Positions 9,258 to 17,178 are shown, numbered from the stretch's first letter. The stretch: 64,000 nucleotides of DNA from Natrinema sp031626495 (GCF_031626495.1 NZ_JAMQOJ010000003.1:310001-374000), one strand, 5' to 3'. The notes: generated from the sequence alone by a model not told the origin. Numbers and translations are program-made.

Positions 9258-9483
9258 TCACTCGGGGCCGCTGCGCAGCGCTTCGACGGCGTTACCCGCC
9301 TCCGCGGCCGTTCCTGCCGGAGTCCGCTCGCCGACCGTCGATTCGTCGTGTTCGATGCGCGCTTCGTCGACCTCGGGATCCGCCCGCGCCGCGGACACCC
9401 CCTCGAGCGCCTCGAGGGCGTCGGTCACGGTCCGTTCACAGCCTTCGCGGGTCGTGTCGGTGACTGCGAACGGTGTCCGTCAT
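9258..9483 (-). pseudogene. Frameshifted HMA-domain (metal chaperone-like) gene
   Basis: The ATG at 9483 overlaps the stop of the upstream thiamine-binding-type gene as ATGA, the usual coupling arrangement, but its frame reads only MTDTVRSHRHD and stops after 15 codons. In the next frame, open from 9479 to the TGA at 9258 and lacking any start codon, the translation is an HMA-like ferredoxin fold (FAVTDTTREGCERTVTDALE, then EGVSAARADPEVDEA). One extra base near 9467 would explain this. The metal motif is degenerate: TREGC instead of the CxxC of true HMA proteins. It may be a pseudogene or a sequencing error in a divergent gene. Confidence 0.6.
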
Positions 9484-9803
9484 TCGTCGGCCCCGTCGGA
9501 ACTTCGTGCCGGCCGACCGAGTCGCTCCTCGACGGCGTCGACCTTCTCCGACGCGCGCACGTCTCGCGTGCGCTTGTCGTCGATTTTCAGAACGGTGCTC
9601 ACCCGGTCGGCGTCGACGGCCTCGTGGGCCGCCTGCGCGGCCGCGAAGAGTTCGTCCGTCGTCTCGGCCTCGATCACCGTTCCCATCGGGTTCGTCTCGT
9701 AGCTGACGTCGTACTCCTCGAGCGCGTCGACGGCCTTCGCGACTTCGCCGGCCATGCTGTCCTCGATTACCGGTGCGACGCTCAACAGCGCGACTACCGT
9801 CAT
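9480..9803 (-). CDS. MTH1187-type thiamine-binding protein (YkoF-like)
   Basis: 107 residues. The pattern VALLSVAPVIEDSMAGEVAKAVDALEEYDVSYETNPMGTVIEA is split by short strands and helices as in the small ferredoxin-like MTH1187/YkoF family (older name DUF77), which binds thiamine or related hydroxymethylpyrimidines. The C-terminal extension (ARSSDGADE) is disordered. The stop codon overlaps the ATG of the broken HMA gene, so the two probably formed an operon. Ligand identity is inferred from family members only. Confidence 0.75.
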   Translation of the reverse strand: MTVVALLSVAPVIEDSMAGEVAKAVDALEEYDVSYETNPMGTVIEAETTDELFAAAQAAHEAVDADRVSTVLKIDDKRTRDVRASEKVDAVEERLGRPARSSDGADE

Positions 9804-9954
9804 GATGTCAGCGGACGGGGCGCACGCTCCTAAATCCGTTCCATGTGGACGCGTGATCCGTCGGATACCCGCGGCCGTGTGCAGCCACAGCGCTCACGAG
9901 GGAGTGGTATCGCGTAAAAACGATCAGGGCGGCGACGGCGTCTATTGGCCGACC

Positions 9955-10308
9955 TCAGCGCGGGGCGGCCGACCGGTGCGTCTCCGCAGGCGGGTAGATG
10001 ATGACGTCGCCGTTCGCGTAGACGTACACCTCGTGCTCGAGGGCGGTGAAGGCGATGTGGCCCCCCGTCCGATCGGTCCCGTCGGCCTTCTGGCTAAAGA
10101 TGCGCTCGAGCGCGTCCGGATCGACGCTGTCGTACAGGGAGAACTCACCCTGCGAGACGTCGGTGTCCGCGATCGACGCGAGTGCGTGGACGATCGTCGT
10201 GGTGATCGTCGCCGTGCTGTCGTCGTCGTGGTGGAAGACGTAGCGGTCGTTTGTCTGGTCGTACTGGAGGTCGTCCGTGCCGTCTGCGGGTGAGAGTTCC
10301 GTCTGCAT
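9955..10308 (-). CDS. HalOD1 output-domain protein
   Basis: 117 residues. The core has the layout of the halobacterial output domain 1: a strand pair (DRYVFHHDDDS), helix (TTTIVHALASIADTD), acidic loop (SLYDSVDPDALERIF) and closing strands (HIAFTALEHEVYVYANGDVIIYPP). HalOD1 occurs in haloarchaea either alone or fused to response-regulator receivers, and is believed to act in signalling; its biochemical activity is unknown. This copy is stand-alone. Confidence 0.8.
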   Translation of the reverse strand: MQTELSPADGTDDLQYDQTNDRYVFHHDDDSTATITTTIVHALASIADTDVSQGEFSLYDSVDPDALERIFSQKADGTDRTGGHIAFTALEHEVYVYANGDVIIYPPAETHRSAAPR

Positions 10309-10686
10309 TGCTAGATCTGATCGTTCAATCGTGTATTAGACTGTAGTTACTCATAGTATAAAAGCCACTCGTCGTGACCAACAGTAGGCATTTGTGAGAT
10401 ACATATCTGTATTAGTAAGGTATGTCAAAAACGAGAGTACGGAGTCGTTCACGGTCGTTCGCACGAGTCGCCGACAGGAGTACGCCGGTGACGTTCTCGG
10501 CAACACGAACTTTGAAACCGGCAATCTGTGGTTGTTGGCAGTCGTTCGGCGACGGAACGAGCGCTCTGCTTCGGCCGGCGACTGCGTCTTCACGCCGTTA
10601 CTCGACGAGTCGCGACTGCACCCGGTCTCGCCGCGCTTGCCACGGCCGCCCACGGGCTTATCTACGCACGCGCCCAATCGAGTCGT
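10309..10686. other. AT-richer intergenic region with divergent promoters
   Basis: 378 bases between the divergent HalOD1 and DUF4112 genes. The first half is AT-rich; TAGTATAAAAG at 10354-10364 reads as CTTTTATACTA on the minus strand about 50 nt before the HalOD1 start and is a good TATA candidate. The second half is GC-rich with no convincing gene; open frames that run into the DUF4112 gene in other frames have no known motifs. Confidence 0.45.
10357..10364 (-). promoter_or_regulatory. TATA-like box of the HalOD1 gene
   Basis: Minus-strand CTTTTATACT. Initiation about 25-30 nt downstream would give a leader of roughly 20-25 nt before the ATG at 10308. Confidence 0.4.
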
Positions 10687-11133
10687 ATGGCTACCGACAC
10701 GATCGACGACATCAGTGCCGAACTCGAGGAGGTCGACGGCGAACTCCCCGATTCGGTCGACGAAGGCGCGCTCGAGCGAATGCGCGTCGTCGCCCACACG
10801 CTAGACGAAGGGGTCCGCGTTCCGCTGACGGACTTTCGAGTCGGGATCGATCCGATCGTCGGCATCCTCCCGGGAGCCGGGGACACCGCGGCGGCGGTCG
10901 TCTCGCTGTACATCGTCGCCGAAGCCGCTCGCATGGGCGTCTCCCAGTCGACGCTGCTTCGCATGGTCGCGAACGTGGGCGTCGACGCCGTCGGTGGTTC
11001 CGTTCCCATCCTCGGGGTTCTCTTCGATTCGATCTGGAAGGCGAACAAGTGGAATCTGCGGCTGGCACTCGAGGACCTCGCCGACGAGGGCGAGCAGTCC
11101 GATATCGACTCGGACGTCGTGACCATCGACTGA
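10687..11133 (+). CDS. DUF4112 domain membrane protein
   Basis: 148 residues from the ATG at 10687. DUF4112 features are seen: DFRVGIDPIVGILPGAGDTAAAVVSLYIVAEAARMGV, here a short helix plus a first membrane segment, then a second hydrophobic stretch NVGVDAVGGSVPILGVLFD and the basic-aromatic tail WKANKWNLRLA. N- and C-terminal ends are acidic and probably cytoplasmic. The family is widespread in prokaryotes without an assigned function. It is separated from the amphi-Trp gene by 87 nt. Confidence 0.85.
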   Translation: MATDTIDDISAELEEVDGELPDSVDEGALERMRVVAHTLDEGVRVPLTDFRVGIDPIVGILPGAGDTAAAVVSLYIVAEAARMGVSQSTLLRMVANVGVDAVGGSVPILGVLFDSIWKANKWNLRLALEDLADEGEQSDIDSDVVTID

Positions 11134-11220
11134 CGGACGCCGATCAGTGTCCCGAACCGATATTCCCTCTTCCTGAGGAGTGCCGTCCCCGTTTAAGGGA
11201 ACCTTCGGTGTCGGGGAGAT

Positions 11221-11499
11221 ATGGGAGAACTGGAAACCGAAGCGAAACGATCACGAACGGAGATCGCCGATTCCCTTCGAGAACTGGCCGACCAGCTCGA
11301 TGGCGACGGCGACGTGACGCTGGAACTCGGTGGGACGCGAGCACGATTGAACCCGACCGACCCGATCACGTTCAAACTCGAGGGCGAATCCGACTGGTCC
11401 GAGGGAGACACGGAAGCGAAACAGAGCATCGAATTCGAACTCGTTTGGTGGCGAGCGGCGACCACCGCCGAGGAAGCGTCGCTGGACGTTCGGGAGTAA
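11221..11499 (+). CDS. Amphi-Trp domain protein
   Basis: 92 residues. It shows the amphi-Trp architecture: an amphipathic N-terminal helix (ELETEAKRSRTEIADSLRELADQL), a GDVTLELGG strand and the terminal IEFELVWW strand that names the family. The function is unknown. It lies 4 nt upstream of a tandem Usp gene, so the two are probably expressed together and this protein may belong to a stress response; that is inference from proximity. Confidence 0.85.
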   Translation: MGELETEAKRSRTEIADSLRELADQLDGDGDVTLELGGTRARLNPTDPITFKLEGESDWSEGDTEAKQSIEFELVWWRAATTAEEASLDVRE

Positions 11500-11503
11500 T
11501 TCG

Positions 11504-12382
11504 ATGTTCACGAACATTTGCTTTCCAACCGACGGCAGCGACGGGGCGTCGGTCGCGTTCGACCACGTCCTCGAGATCGCCGCCGCCCACGGCTCGACGG
11601 TACACGTCCTCAACGTAGCGGACACGACGAAGGACAGCGTCGTCCGGATGCAGGGCGACGTCGTCGACGTTCTCGAGCGGACGGGCGAACGGCTCGTTCG
11701 CGACGCCGCGGATCGCGCACGGGAACGCGGGGTCGAGACGGTCACCGAGGTCCGTCAGGGAACGCCGTACAGTACGATCGTCGACTACGCAGACTCGTAC
11801 GACATCGATCTCGTCGTCATGCCGACCCACGGCCGCCGGGGGCTCGAGCGACTCCTGCTCGGCAGTACGACCGAACGCGTCGTTCGCCGCTCCGACGTCC
11901 CCGTATTGACGATCCGACCGGACGCCGAAGCGGGCACCTATCCGTACCGAAACGTGCTGGTCCCGACCGACGGGAGCGACTGTGCACGGGAGGCGCTCGC
12001 GACCGGAGTCGAGATCGCCGATACGGACAACGCTGCCCTCCATCTCCTGTCGGCCATCTCCACGACGAGCCTCGGGGTCGACGTTCGTAGCGATATCCAG
12101 TTGACGATGCTCGAGGAGAGCGTCGAGACGATCCTTTCGGACGCCTCGTCGTTCGCCGCCGACGCTGGCGTCGAACCGGTCGAGACCACGGTCGAATTCG
12201 CCCCCTCGATTCACGAGGCGATCCGTTCGTACATCGAGGACCACGGGATCGAACTCGTCGTCGTCGGCACGCACGGCCGGACGGGCTTCGACCGGTATCT
12301 CCTCGGCAGCGTCACCGAACACCTCGTTCGAACGTCGCCGATCCCTGTGCTGACGGTTCGAGAAAGTCTGTCAGACGAGTAG
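11504..12382 (+). CDS. Tandem universal stress protein (two UspA domains)
   Basis: 292 residues made of two UspA domains (about 1-140 and 147-290). Each starts with a PTDGSD segment and ends with the ATP-binding pattern: GRRGLERLLLGSTTERVVRRSDVPVLTIR in the first half and GRTGFDRYLLGSVTEHLV with PIPVLTVR in the second. Both keep the G-x2-G-x9-G(S/T) nucleotide signature, so ATP binding by both domains is likely. It forms an intramolecular pseudo-dimer as in other double Usp proteins. Located directly after the amphi-Trp gene. Confidence 0.92.
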   Translation: MFTNICFPTDGSDGASVAFDHVLEIAAAHGSTVHVLNVADTTKDSVVRMQGDVVDVLERTGERLVRDAADRARERGVETVTEVRQGTPYSTIVDYADSYDIDLVVMPTHGRRGLERLLLGSTTERVVRRSDVPVLTIRPDAEAGTYPYRNVLVPTDGSDCAREALATGVEIADTDNAALHLLSAISTTSLGVDVRSDIQLTMLEESVETILSDASSFAADAGVEPVETTVEFAPSIHEAIRSYIEDHGIELVVVGTHGRTGFDRYLLGSVTEHLVRTSPIPVLTVRESLSDE

Positions 12383-12440
12383 ACAGACGGGGAACTCGAG
12401 ACGGAATCGGCGGCAATCAGCCGCTGTAACTGGTGCATTT

Positions 12441-12456
12441 GCATCGCTATCCGATG
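12441..12456. repeat. Short inverted repeat before the tRNA-derived modules
   Basis: GCATCG-CTATC-CGATGC, a 6-bp stem with a 5-nt loop, sits just outside the last tRNA-Gly-derived module. It is followed by TTTCGAGAAAT, which resembles the hairpin arm that ends the other modules, so it may be the worn remainder of a third hairpin. Confidence 0.35.
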
Positions 12457-12480
12457 CTTGCGGTGCGCGTTTCGAGAAAT

Positions 12481-12625
12481 GCGCTGGCTGGGATTCGAAC
12501 CACGGTCAGACGGTCGCCTCGCTCCGTTCGGCGCTGCGACTGATCTCGTTCAAATCCAGTACGATTTCTCTGAATACGGTACTCGCGTTGCTACGCAACG
12601 CTCGTGGTGTTGTGTTCAGAGAAAT
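12481..12625 (-). repeat. tRNA-Gly-derived module 1 with long hairpin
   Basis: Read on the minus strand this 145-bp module ends with GGTTCGAATCCCAGCCAGCGC, i.e. the T-arm and 3' acceptor strand of the neighbouring tRNA-Gly with one base change. The rest of a tRNA is missing. Instead CTGGATTTGAAC pairs with GTTCGAATCCCAG across a 50-nt variable segment, and the module starts with a second hairpin whose 11-bp arms are ATTTCTCTGAA and TTCAGAGAAAT (around 12564-12625), itself enclosing GCGTTG-CTA-CGCAACGC. It would be transcribed by read-through from the tRNA gene. Confidence 0.75.
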
Positions 12626-12757
12626 GCGCTGGCTGGGATTTGAACCACGCCCAGACGTGCTCGCTACGCTGCGCGCGACTGGTCTGATTCAAATCCAGGA
12701 CGACTTTTCGATACTCGAACTCCTCGCTACGCTCGTCGTTGTTGAGTATCGAAAAGT
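12626..12757 (-). repeat. tRNA-Gly-derived module 2 with long hairpin
   Basis: A 132-bp module immediately 3' of the tRNA-Gly gene. On the minus strand it begins with a hairpin with perfect 14-bp arms ACTTTTCGATACTC / GAGTATCGAAAAGT, then CTGGATTTGAATCAGAC pairing with GTCTG...GTTCAAATCCCAG, and ends with the tRNA-Gly T-arm and acceptor 3' strand. The layout equals module 1 but the hairpin arms have different sequences that stay fully complementary, which indicates selection for RNA structure. Confidence 0.75.
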
Positions 12758-12827
12758 GCGCTGGCTGGGATTTGAACCCAGGTTGTGACCATGGCAAGGT
12801 CACGTGATACCACTACACTACCAGCGC
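12757..12827 (-). tRNA. tRNA-Gly (anticodon GCC)
   Basis: The minus strand reads GCGCTGGTAGTGTAGTGGTA, D-loop, then stem TGACC, loop TTGCCAT (anticodon GCC) and stem GGTCA, followed by the T-arm CTGGG-TTCAAAT-CCCAG and acceptor CCAGCGC with A as discriminator. All four stems close. No CCA is encoded, as usual in archaea. A TATA-like TTATACA lies about 30 nt upstream (12859-12866). The 3' end runs straight into the hairpin of module 2. Confidence 0.95.
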
Positions 12828-12858
12828 CCTGCTGCACTCATACCTACTGCCGGACGGA

Positions 12859-12866
12859 TGTATAAG
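12859..12866 (-). promoter_or_regulatory. TATA-like box of the tRNA-Gly gene
   Basis: Minus-strand CCTTATACA, centred about 35 nt before the first base of the tRNA, a normal distance for a short 5' leader. Confidence 0.45.
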
Positions 12867-13066
12867 GGTTGCGAATCGATCCAGCGTCGGCATGCTTGCG
12901 CATGGCGATTCTCGAGCAATCGGTCTGACAGGCTCGCGGAACTTCCGGCAACTGTCGCCGGCTCCCGGCGCAGGCGTCAAGTGACACATTCCCAAACGAG
13001 AGTGTGTCCGTTCCGCACGAATTCGTGGGTGTGAGCCGTTGACAGCCGGAATCGAATCCGCTATTC

Positions 13067-13073
13067 TTTTAAG
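13067..13073 (+). promoter_or_regulatory. TATA-like box upstream of the ribosomal protein run
   Basis: TATTCTTTTAAGACC; initiation would be near 13097, which fits translation from the GTG at 13112 or the ATG at 13130. It is the only clear promoter-like element before the long S10/spc gene string. Confidence 0.45.
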
Positions 13074-13129
13074 ACCCTCTCCGCAATAGATCGCTACAGT
13101 CTAGTGACGCGGTGCCGAAGCGTTTCGGC

Positions 13130-13999
13130 ATGACCGTCAGCGTACTCGTGCCGTCGTCGCTCAGCCGGGAAGCCGAGGACAAACGCGAGGCAACTCGCAA
13201 ACTCGGATACGTCGCCCGCGCGGCGACGATCTTCCGGGCCGATCGCCTGCTCGTCTATCCCGACCGGGACGGCGAGACCGGGCGATTCGACGGCGGGTTC
13301 GTCCGTACCGTCCTGCGGTACGCCGCAACGCCCCCCTACCTCCGCAACGAGGTCTGGGGGATGCGGGACGAACTGGAGTACGTCGGCGTCTTGCCGCCGC
13401 TCCGCGCGGTGTCACAGACCGGCTCCGAATCGAACGGTTCGGGGTCGTCAAGACAAGGGATCGTGACCGAGGTCGGACCTGAAGGGCGCGTCCGGGTCAA
13501 TTGCGGCTTGCAACACCCGATCTCCCTCAACGTACCGCCGAACATGGCGGTCGAGGAGGGGGAGCGCGTGACCGTCAGGATCTCTTCGCGACGACCGGTC
13601 CGGGCGAAGCTCGTCGACAGCCCCCTCCCGGGGCTGTCGGTCGAGCGGACGGACCTCTCCGCAGCACTCGGCCGTGAGGACGCCGGCGTCCGCATCGCGG
13701 CCTCCCGATTCGGTGAACCACTCACCGTCGGGCGGCTCGAGACGCTGGCCGGGCGCGTCCAGCGCGACGGCATGACCGTCGCCTTTGGCGCACCCGAGCG
13801 AGGGCTGCCGGATATCCTCGGAATCGAGGCGTCAGCCGTCCCCTCGTCTCCGGACGAGGCGGACGATGACGGAGTCGAACCCACTGCCGATCCGGGGTTC
13901 GACCTCTGGCTGAACACGGTTCCGGATCAGGGAAGCGAGGTGGTGCGAACGGAGGAGGCTCTGTTCGCCACCCTCGCTCCCCTCTCACTGAGAGAGTGA
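13130..13999 (+). CDS. Putative SPOUT RNA methyltransferase
   Basis: 289 residues from the ATG at 13130 (MTVSVLVPSSLSREAEDKRE); a GTG at 13112 would add six. The N-terminus REATRKLGYVARAATIFRADRLLVY and the C-terminal FGAPERGLPDILGIE with EGSEVVRTEEAL-like ending match the archaeal SPOUT (former DUF171) methyltransferases with an inserted OB-fold domain (about 100-175: GIVTEVGPEGRVRVNCG). Such enzymes are predicted to methylate rRNA and often sit before L3, as here: the gene ends 4 nt before rpl3, consistent with co-expression with ribosome synthesis. Confidence 0.85.
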   Translation: MTVSVLVPSSLSREAEDKREATRKLGYVARAATIFRADRLLVYPDRDGETGRFDGGFVRTVLRYAATPPYLRNEVWGMRDELEYVGVLPPLRAVSQTGSESNGSGSSRQGIVTEVGPEGRVRVNCGLQHPISLNVPPNMAVEEGERVTVRISSRRPVRAKLVDSPLPGLSVERTDLSAALGREDAGVRIAASRFGEPLTVGRLETLAGRVQRDGMTVAFGAPERGLPDILGIEASAVPSSPDEADDDGVEPTADPGFDLWLNTVPDQGSEVVRTEEALFATLAPLSLRE

Positions 14000-14003
14000 T
14001 AGA

Positions 14004-15023
14004 ATGCCACAAGCAAATAGACCACGCAAAGGCTCACTCGGGTTCGGCCCACGGAAGCGCGCGACCAGCGAGGTTCCGCGCTTCAACTCGTGGCCGGACG
14101 ACGACGGACAGCCGACGCTCCAGGGCTTCGCGGGCTACAAGGCCGGCATGACCCACGTCGTTATGGTCGACGATCAAGCGAACTCGCCGACCGAGGGGAT
14201 GGAACAGACCGTCCCCGTGACGATCGTGGAGACGCCGCCCATGCGCGCCGTCGCTCTGCGAGCGTACGAAGATACACCGTACGGGAAGAAGCCGATAACC
14301 GAGGTCTGGACCGACGAGTTCGTTCCCGAACTCGACCGCGTCCTCGACCTCCCAGGTGACGACTACGACCCCGACGCCGCCGAAGACGAACTTCGCGGCC
14401 TCCACGAGGAGGGGCGCGTCGACGACGTTCGAGTCATCACCCACACGGTTCCGGCCGACGTTCCCTCGGTGCCCAAGAAGAAACCAGACGTCATGGAAAC
14501 GCGCGTCGGCGGCGGCTCCGTCGACGAGCGCGTCGACTTCGCCCTCGAGACCGTCGAGGACGGCGGCGAGCACGTCATGAACGACGTGTTCCGCGCCGGC
14601 GAGTACCTCGACGCGAGCGGCGTGACGAAAGGGAAAGGGACCCAGGGTCCCGTCAAGCGATGGGGCGTCCAGAAACGCAAGGGCAAACACGCCCGGCAGG
14701 GCTGGCGTCGCCGCATCGGCAACCTCGGCCCCTGGAACCCCAGCCGCGTCCGCTCGACGGTCCCCCAGCAGGGGCAGACCGGCTACCACCAGCGGACGGA
14801 ACTGAACAAGCGCCTCGTCGACATCGGCGACGGCGCCGACGCGACGGTCGACGGCGGCTTCGTCAACTACGGCGAAGTCGACGGGCCGCACGCGCTGATC
14901 AAGGGCTCGCTCCCCGGACCGGAAAAGCGCCTCGTGCGCTTCCGGCCGGCGATCCGACCCGGAGGACAGCCGCGCCTCGACCCCGAGGTGCGCTACGTCT
15001 CCACCGCATCCAACCAGGGATAA
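14004..15023 (+). CDS. rpl3: Ribosomal protein uL3
   Basis: 339 residues. Large-subunit assembly protein that reaches toward the peptidyl-transferase centre. The archaeal N-terminus (NRPRKGSLGFGPRKRA) and the GVTKGKGTQGPVKRWGVQ loop with GQTGYHQRTELNK are diagnostic. First gene of the L3-L4-L23-L2 string; it starts 4 nt after the methyltransferase gene and 3 nt before rpl4. Confidence 0.97.
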   Translation: MPQANRPRKGSLGFGPRKRATSEVPRFNSWPDDDGQPTLQGFAGYKAGMTHVVMVDDQANSPTEGMEQTVPVTIVETPPMRAVALRAYEDTPYGKKPITEVWTDEFVPELDRVLDLPGDDYDPDAAEDELRGLHEEGRVDDVRVITHTVPADVPSVPKKKPDVMETRVGGGSVDERVDFALETVEDGGEHVMNDVFRAGEYLDASGVTKGKGTQGPVKRWGVQKRKGKHARQGWRRRIGNLGPWNPSRVRSTVPQQGQTGYHQRTELNKRLVDIGDGADATVDGGFVNYGEVDGPHALIKGSLPGPEKRLVRFRPAIRPGGQPRLDPEVRYVSTASNQG

Positions 15024-15026
15024 CAC

Positions 15027-15779
15027 ATGGACGCAACAGTACGAAACCTGGACGGCGACGACGCGGACACGGTCGAGCTCCCGGCGGTCTTCGAGACCCA
15101 GTACCGCCCGGACTTGATCGGCCGCGCCGTGCGCGCCGCACAGGCAAACCGAAAACAGGACTACGGCGCCGACGAGTTCGCCGGCCTTCGAACGCCGGCC
15201 GAATCGTTCGGCAGCGGCCGAGGCATGGCCCACGTCCCCCGACAGGAGGGTCGCGGTCGCCGCGTTCCCCAGACCGTCAAGGGACGGAAGGCTCACCCGC
15301 CCAAAGCCGAGAAGGACTGGTCCGAATCGATCAACACGAAAGCAAAGAAACTGGCCGTCCGCAGCGCGATCGCTGCGACGACCGACGCCGAACTCGTCGC
15401 CGAGCGCGGCCACGAGTTCGACGACGACGTCGAGATTCCGGTCGTCGTCGACGACGAGTTCGAGGACCTCCAGAAGACGCGTGAGGTCGTCGACTTCCTC
15501 GAGGCCGCCGGCCTCGCCGACGACATCGAACGCGCCGACGAGGGTCGCAGCGTCCGCTCGGGTCGCGGGAAGACCCGCGGTCGCAAGTACAAGACCCCGA
15601 CGTCGATCCTCTTCGTCACCTCGAGCGAATCCGGTCCGTCCCGTGCGGCCCGGAACCTCGCAGGTGCCGACGTGACGACGGCCGCAGAGGTCAACGCCGA
15701 GGACCTCGCGCCCGGCGCACAGCCCGGACGGCTGACCGTCTGGACCGAGAGCGCACTCGAGGAGGTGGCCGACCGATGA
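15027..15779 (+). CDS. rpl4: Ribosomal protein uL4
   Basis: 250 residues. Globular Rossmann-like domain plus a long loop that lines the exit tunnel (AHVPRQEGRGRRVPQTVKGR). The segment RSGRGKTRGRKYKTPTSILFV is the archaeal/eukaryal L4e signature. Overlaps rpl23 by 4 nt (ATGA). Confidence 0.97.
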   Translation: MDATVRNLDGDDADTVELPAVFETQYRPDLIGRAVRAAQANRKQDYGADEFAGLRTPAESFGSGRGMAHVPRQEGRGRRVPQTVKGRKAHPPKAEKDWSESINTKAKKLAVRSAIAATTDAELVAERGHEFDDDVEIPVVVDDEFEDLQKTREVVDFLEAAGLADDIERADEGRSVRSGRGKTRGRKYKTPTSILFVTSSESGPSRAARNLAGADVTTAAEVNAEDLAPGAQPGRLTVWTESALEEVADR

Positions 15780-16027
15780 GCGTCATCGAGCACCCCCTCG
15801 TGACCGAGAAGGCGATGAACGACATGGACTTCGAGAACAAGCTCCAGTTCGTCGTCAACACGGACGCGACCAAGCCCGAAATCCGGGACGAGGTCGAGGA
15901 GCGCTTCGAGATCTCCGTCCAGGACATCAACACGCAGGTAACGATGAAAGGCAAGAAGAAGGCGATCGTTCGCCTGAGCGAGGAGGACGACGCACAGGAA
16001 GTCGCTTCGCGAATCGGGGTGTTCTGA
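15776..16027 (+). CDS. rpl23: Ribosomal protein uL23
   Basis: 83 residues starting MSVIEHPLVTEKAMN. It sits at the tunnel exit and helps dock SRP and the translocon in known ribosomes. It has the compact archaeal form with KPEIRDEVEERFEISVQDINT followed by the KGKKKAIVRL strand. Overlaps rpl4 by 4 nt and is 2 nt before rpl2. Confidence 0.97.
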   Translation: MSVIEHPLVTEKAMNDMDFENKLQFVVNTDATKPEIRDEVEERFEISVQDINTQVTMKGKKKAIVRLSEEDDAQEVASRIGVF

Positions 16028-16029
16028 GA

Positions 16030-16752
16030 ATGGGACGACGCATTCAAGGACAACGACGCGGCCGCGGTACCTCGACGTTCCGCGCCCCGTCGCACCGATA
16101 CAAGGCGAAGCTCGACCACAAGAAAGAGGAAGACGACGACATCGTGCGCGGGACGGTCGTGGACATCGAACACGACCCGGCCCGATCCGCACCGATCGCC
16201 GCCGTCGAGTTCGAAGACGGCGATCAGCGACTCATCCTCGCGCCCGAAGGCATCACCGTGGGCGAGGAGTTGCAAGTCGGCGTCTCCGCCGAGATCAAGC
16301 CCGGCAACACGCTCCCACTGGCCGAGATCCCCGAAGGGGTTCCGGTCTGTAACATCGAGGCGAACCCGGGCGACGGCGGTCGGTTCGCCCGCGCCTCGGG
16401 GACCAACGCCGACCTGATCACCCACGACCGCAACGCCGCGGTCGTCCAGCTTCCAAGCGGCGAGGTCAAGCGCCTCGATCCGCAGTGTCGCGCCACCATC
16501 GGCGTCGTCGCCGGCGGCGGTCGCACGGAGAAGCCGATGGTCAAGGCCGGCAACAAGTATCACAAGATGAAGGCCCGGGGCACGAAGTGGCCCCGCGTCC
16601 GCGGTGTCGCGATGAACGCCGTCGACCACCCGTTCGGTGGCGGCGGCCGACAGCACCCCGGCAAACCCAAGTCCGTCTCGCGGGACGCCCCACCGGGACG
16701 GAAGGTCGGTGACATCTCGTCCCGACGCACCGGTCGAGGTGGCAACAAATGA
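16030..16752 (+). CDS. rpl2: Ribosomal protein uL2
   Basis: 240 residues. Binds 23S rRNA near the peptidyl-transferase centre and is needed for subunit association. Seen: N-terminal GRRIQGQRRGRGTSTFRAPSHRYK, the SH3-like central part and the conserved MNAVDHPFGGGGRQHPGKP histidine loop. Overlaps rps19 by 4 nt. Confidence 0.97.
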   Translation: MGRRIQGQRRGRGTSTFRAPSHRYKAKLDHKKEEDDDIVRGTVVDIEHDPARSAPIAAVEFEDGDQRLILAPEGITVGEELQVGVSAEIKPGNTLPLAEIPEGVPVCNIEANPGDGGRFARASGTNADLITHDRNAAVVQLPSGEVKRLDPQCRATIGVVAGGGRTEKPMVKAGNKYHKMKARGTKWPRVRGVAMNAVDHPFGGGGRQHPGKPKSVSRDAPPGRKVGDISSRRTGRGGNK

Positions 16753-17171
16753 GTCAGGAGTACCGAACCGGCCGCGAAGGTGAGTTCACCTACCGCGGTC
16801 ACACGCTCGAGGAGCTGCAGGAGTTAGAGCTCGACGAGGTCGTGGAACTGCTCCCCGCACGTCAGCGGCGAAGTATCGAACGCGGTCTCTCCGTCGAGAA
16901 GGAGAAACTGCTCGAGGAGGCCCGCAACGCGGGCGAAGAGGAGACGGCGAACGACCCGCTCCGAACGCACCTGCGGGACATGCCGATCCTGCCGGAGTTC
17001 GTCGGACTGACCTTCGAGGTCTACAACGGACAGGCGTTCGAGCGCGTCCGCGTCGAACCCGAAATGATCGGCCACTACCTCGGCGAGTTCCAGCTGACGC
17101 GGACCTCCGTCGAGCACGGTCAGGCCGGTATCGGCGCGACCCGATCCTCGAAGTTCGTCCCACTGAAGTGA
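16749..17171 (+). CDS. rps19: Ribosomal protein uS19
   Basis: 140 residues. Small-subunit head protein. The conserved C-terminal half is VYNGQAFERVRVEPEMIGHYLGEF followed by QAGIGATRSSKFVPLK. The N-terminal 60 residues (EFTYRGHTLEELQELELDEVVELLPARQRRSIERGL) are the archaeal/eukaryal extension. 7 nt before rpl22. Confidence 0.97.
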   Translation: MSQEYRTGREGEFTYRGHTLEELQELELDEVVELLPARQRRSIERGLSVEKEKLLEEARNAGEEETANDPLRTHLRDMPILPEFVGLTFEVYNGQAFERVRVEPEMIGHYLGEFQLTRTSVEHGQAGIGATRSSKFVPLK

Positions 17172-17178
17172 TCTACGC

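Noticed and set aside
10394..10804. 136-codon plus-strand frame upstream of and into the DUF4112 gene
   Set aside because: No family features and it overlaps the DUF4112 start in another frame; composition is not halophilic.
12458..12803. Short ORFs containing MRWLGFEPR in the tRNA-derived modules
   Set aside because: They are translations of the complement of the repeated tRNA 3' end (GCGCTGGCTGGGATT), not genes.
14034..15413. 459-codon minus-strand frame opposite L3 and L4
   Set aside because: Shadow of two universally conserved ribosomal genes; no family features.
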